Shown here piece after piece: positions 63,487-64,000 of a DNA stretch of 64,000 nt; the stretch's first letter is position 1; each line of letters begins with the position of its first letter. This DNA is from Sphaerisporangium album (GTDB lineage Bacteria > Actinomycetota > Actinomycetes > Streptosporangiales > Streptosporangiaceae), in the NCBI RefSeq assembly GCF_003323745.1, contig NZ_QOIL01000016.1, positions 124,001 to 188,000 on the forward strand. The letters run 5' to 3'. The position numbers and the translations under genes are program-made. The notes under the pieces are model-generated. The model was given only the letters and a program-made list of their open reading frames with translations. It did not search any database and was not told where the DNA came from.

Positions 63487-64000
63487 CTATCGTTCCGTCG
63501 CGTTCACGGCCTCCGCCGGGCGTCCGTTCTCGCGCGACTCCATCTCTTCGCGGGGCCGGGGCACGCCCAGGTCCGCGGCGTGCCCGCCCACGATGCGATC
63601 GACGTCGATCGGTCCCGGATCTCCCTCGGACGTGCCCGGAACCTGGGAGTTGCCGAAGTGCCCGCCTCCGGCCCACAGCCGGCGGCTGCCCTGGGCGGCC
63701 ACCGAGTGCGGGTAGGGCAGCGGGGGGCCGGCGGGCCACCGCCGCGGCACCTCCCACGAGTCCAGCCACGCCAGGATGTCGTCCAGACCGTCGAGCTTGC
63801 TTTCGGTGAAGGGCTCCTCCACCGATCCGAGCACGCGGATCTGCACGCAGACCCTGCCCTGCCGGTTGAGGTCCCCCGGCAGGCCGTTTGCCGCGCGCGT
63901 GGGGGGCAGAGACTGGATGATCTGCCCCGAGACGGGATTCCAGACGAGATGGGCGGGACGTTTGATCTGTACGAGCCGCTGGGCGATGGATCTGGCCGTC
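63487..64000 (-). CDS. Partial protein of unknown function, cut by the window edge
   Basis: The frame runs from the window edge at 64000 down to TAG 63487, giving 171 visible residues with good codon bias; the start lies beyond the window. Recognisable stretches are RPAHLVWNPVSGQIIQSLPP, GRVCVQIRVLG and DGLDDILAWLDSWEVPRRWPAGPPLPYP. Also present is WAGGGHFGNSQVPGTSEGDP, which I recall from phage and actinomycete proteins of the peptidoglycan-amidase or endolysin type. A starting GTG inside (near 63846) would give only 119 residues. Assignment is tentative. Confidence 0.6.
   Translation of the reverse strand, partial: TARSIAQRLVQIKRPAHLVWNPVSGQIIQSLPPTRAANGLPGDLNRQGRVCVQIRVLGSVEEPFTESKLDGLDDILAWLDSWEVPRRWPAGPPLPYPHSVAAQGSRRLWAGGGHFGNSQVPGTSEGDPGPIDVDRIVGGHAADLGVPRPREEMESRENGRPAEAVNATER

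Overview
The window is very GC-rich DNA with GTG and TTG starts, tight ATGA and GTGA gene overlaps and strong third-position GC bias. This points to an actinomycete. A group 1h [NiFe]-hydrogenase, tandem family 2B encapsulin shells, a CelR/CebR-type cellulase operator and a DasR-type operator all fit a soil filamentous actinomycete. Streptosporangiales is my guess at the order, with low certainty. There is one tRNA (His-GTG), and I see no transposase, integrase, prophage or CRISPR array.

Layout. 0-1.5 kb: two secreted or anchored surface proteins and a 28-codon ORF. 1.5-3.6 kb: a TetR-cytochrome P450 operon with an obvious operator. 3.7-7.3 kb: a secreted M1-type peptidase, a proline-iminopeptidase-like hydrolase and a stand-alone LeuA regulatory domain. 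7.4-13.1 kb: a MarR regulator, a secreted GH6 cellulase under a CelR-type palindrome, and an MFS exporter-MarR pair. 13.2-17.4 kb: a polyprenyl synthase and two family 2B encapsulin shell genes that share a nearly identical 1.02-kb block. 18.0-20.7 kb: a phosphoribosyltransferase/erythromycin-esterase fusion and a hydrolase.

20.9-33.1 kb is one long, translationally coupled hydrogenase operon: SIS, HypC-like, SIS, small subunit, large subunit, NifU-like, DUF5947, DUF6084, a large unknown protein, maturation protease, a 34-aa membrane peptide, hypA, hypC, hypD, hypE and a small unknown protein. It encodes a predicted high-affinity, aerobic H2-oxidising enzyme and most of its assembly line; hypB and hypF must lie elsewhere.

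33.3-38.9 kb: housekeeping and metabolic genes (LLM oxidoreductase, DUF4328, NAD-binding protein, hydrolase, DUF523, DUF4032). 39.4-42.7 kb: an ngcEFG-like GlcNAc/chitobiose ABC importer without its ATPase, preceded by a DasR-type site and a second palindrome. 42.8-50.1 kb: M6 metalloprotease, AhpD-like protein, pterin dehydratase, spermidine-synthase-like protein, a penicillin-binding-protein-like protein lacking the SxxK lysine, and an M20 amidohydrolase. 50.3-53.6 kb: HdeD-like membrane protein, L-lysine 6-transaminase, a stand-alone LuxR HTH protein, tRNA-His and orn. 53.6-58.5 kb: a Ser/Thr kinase, a kinase-like membrane protein and a DUF2510 protein. 58.7-60.9 kb: a PNPOx-family protein divergent from a MocR regulator. 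60.9-64 kb: a DegT-like aminotransferase, a FemAB/CelD-like acyltransferase and a gene cut by the window edge.

The most unusual parts are the tandem encapsulin locus with its homogenised shell genes and the hydrogenase operon with its paired SIS proteins, non-canonical HypC paralogue and nested micro-ORFs. All functional statements are read from sequence motifs and family knowledge; nothing was searched or computed beyond reading.
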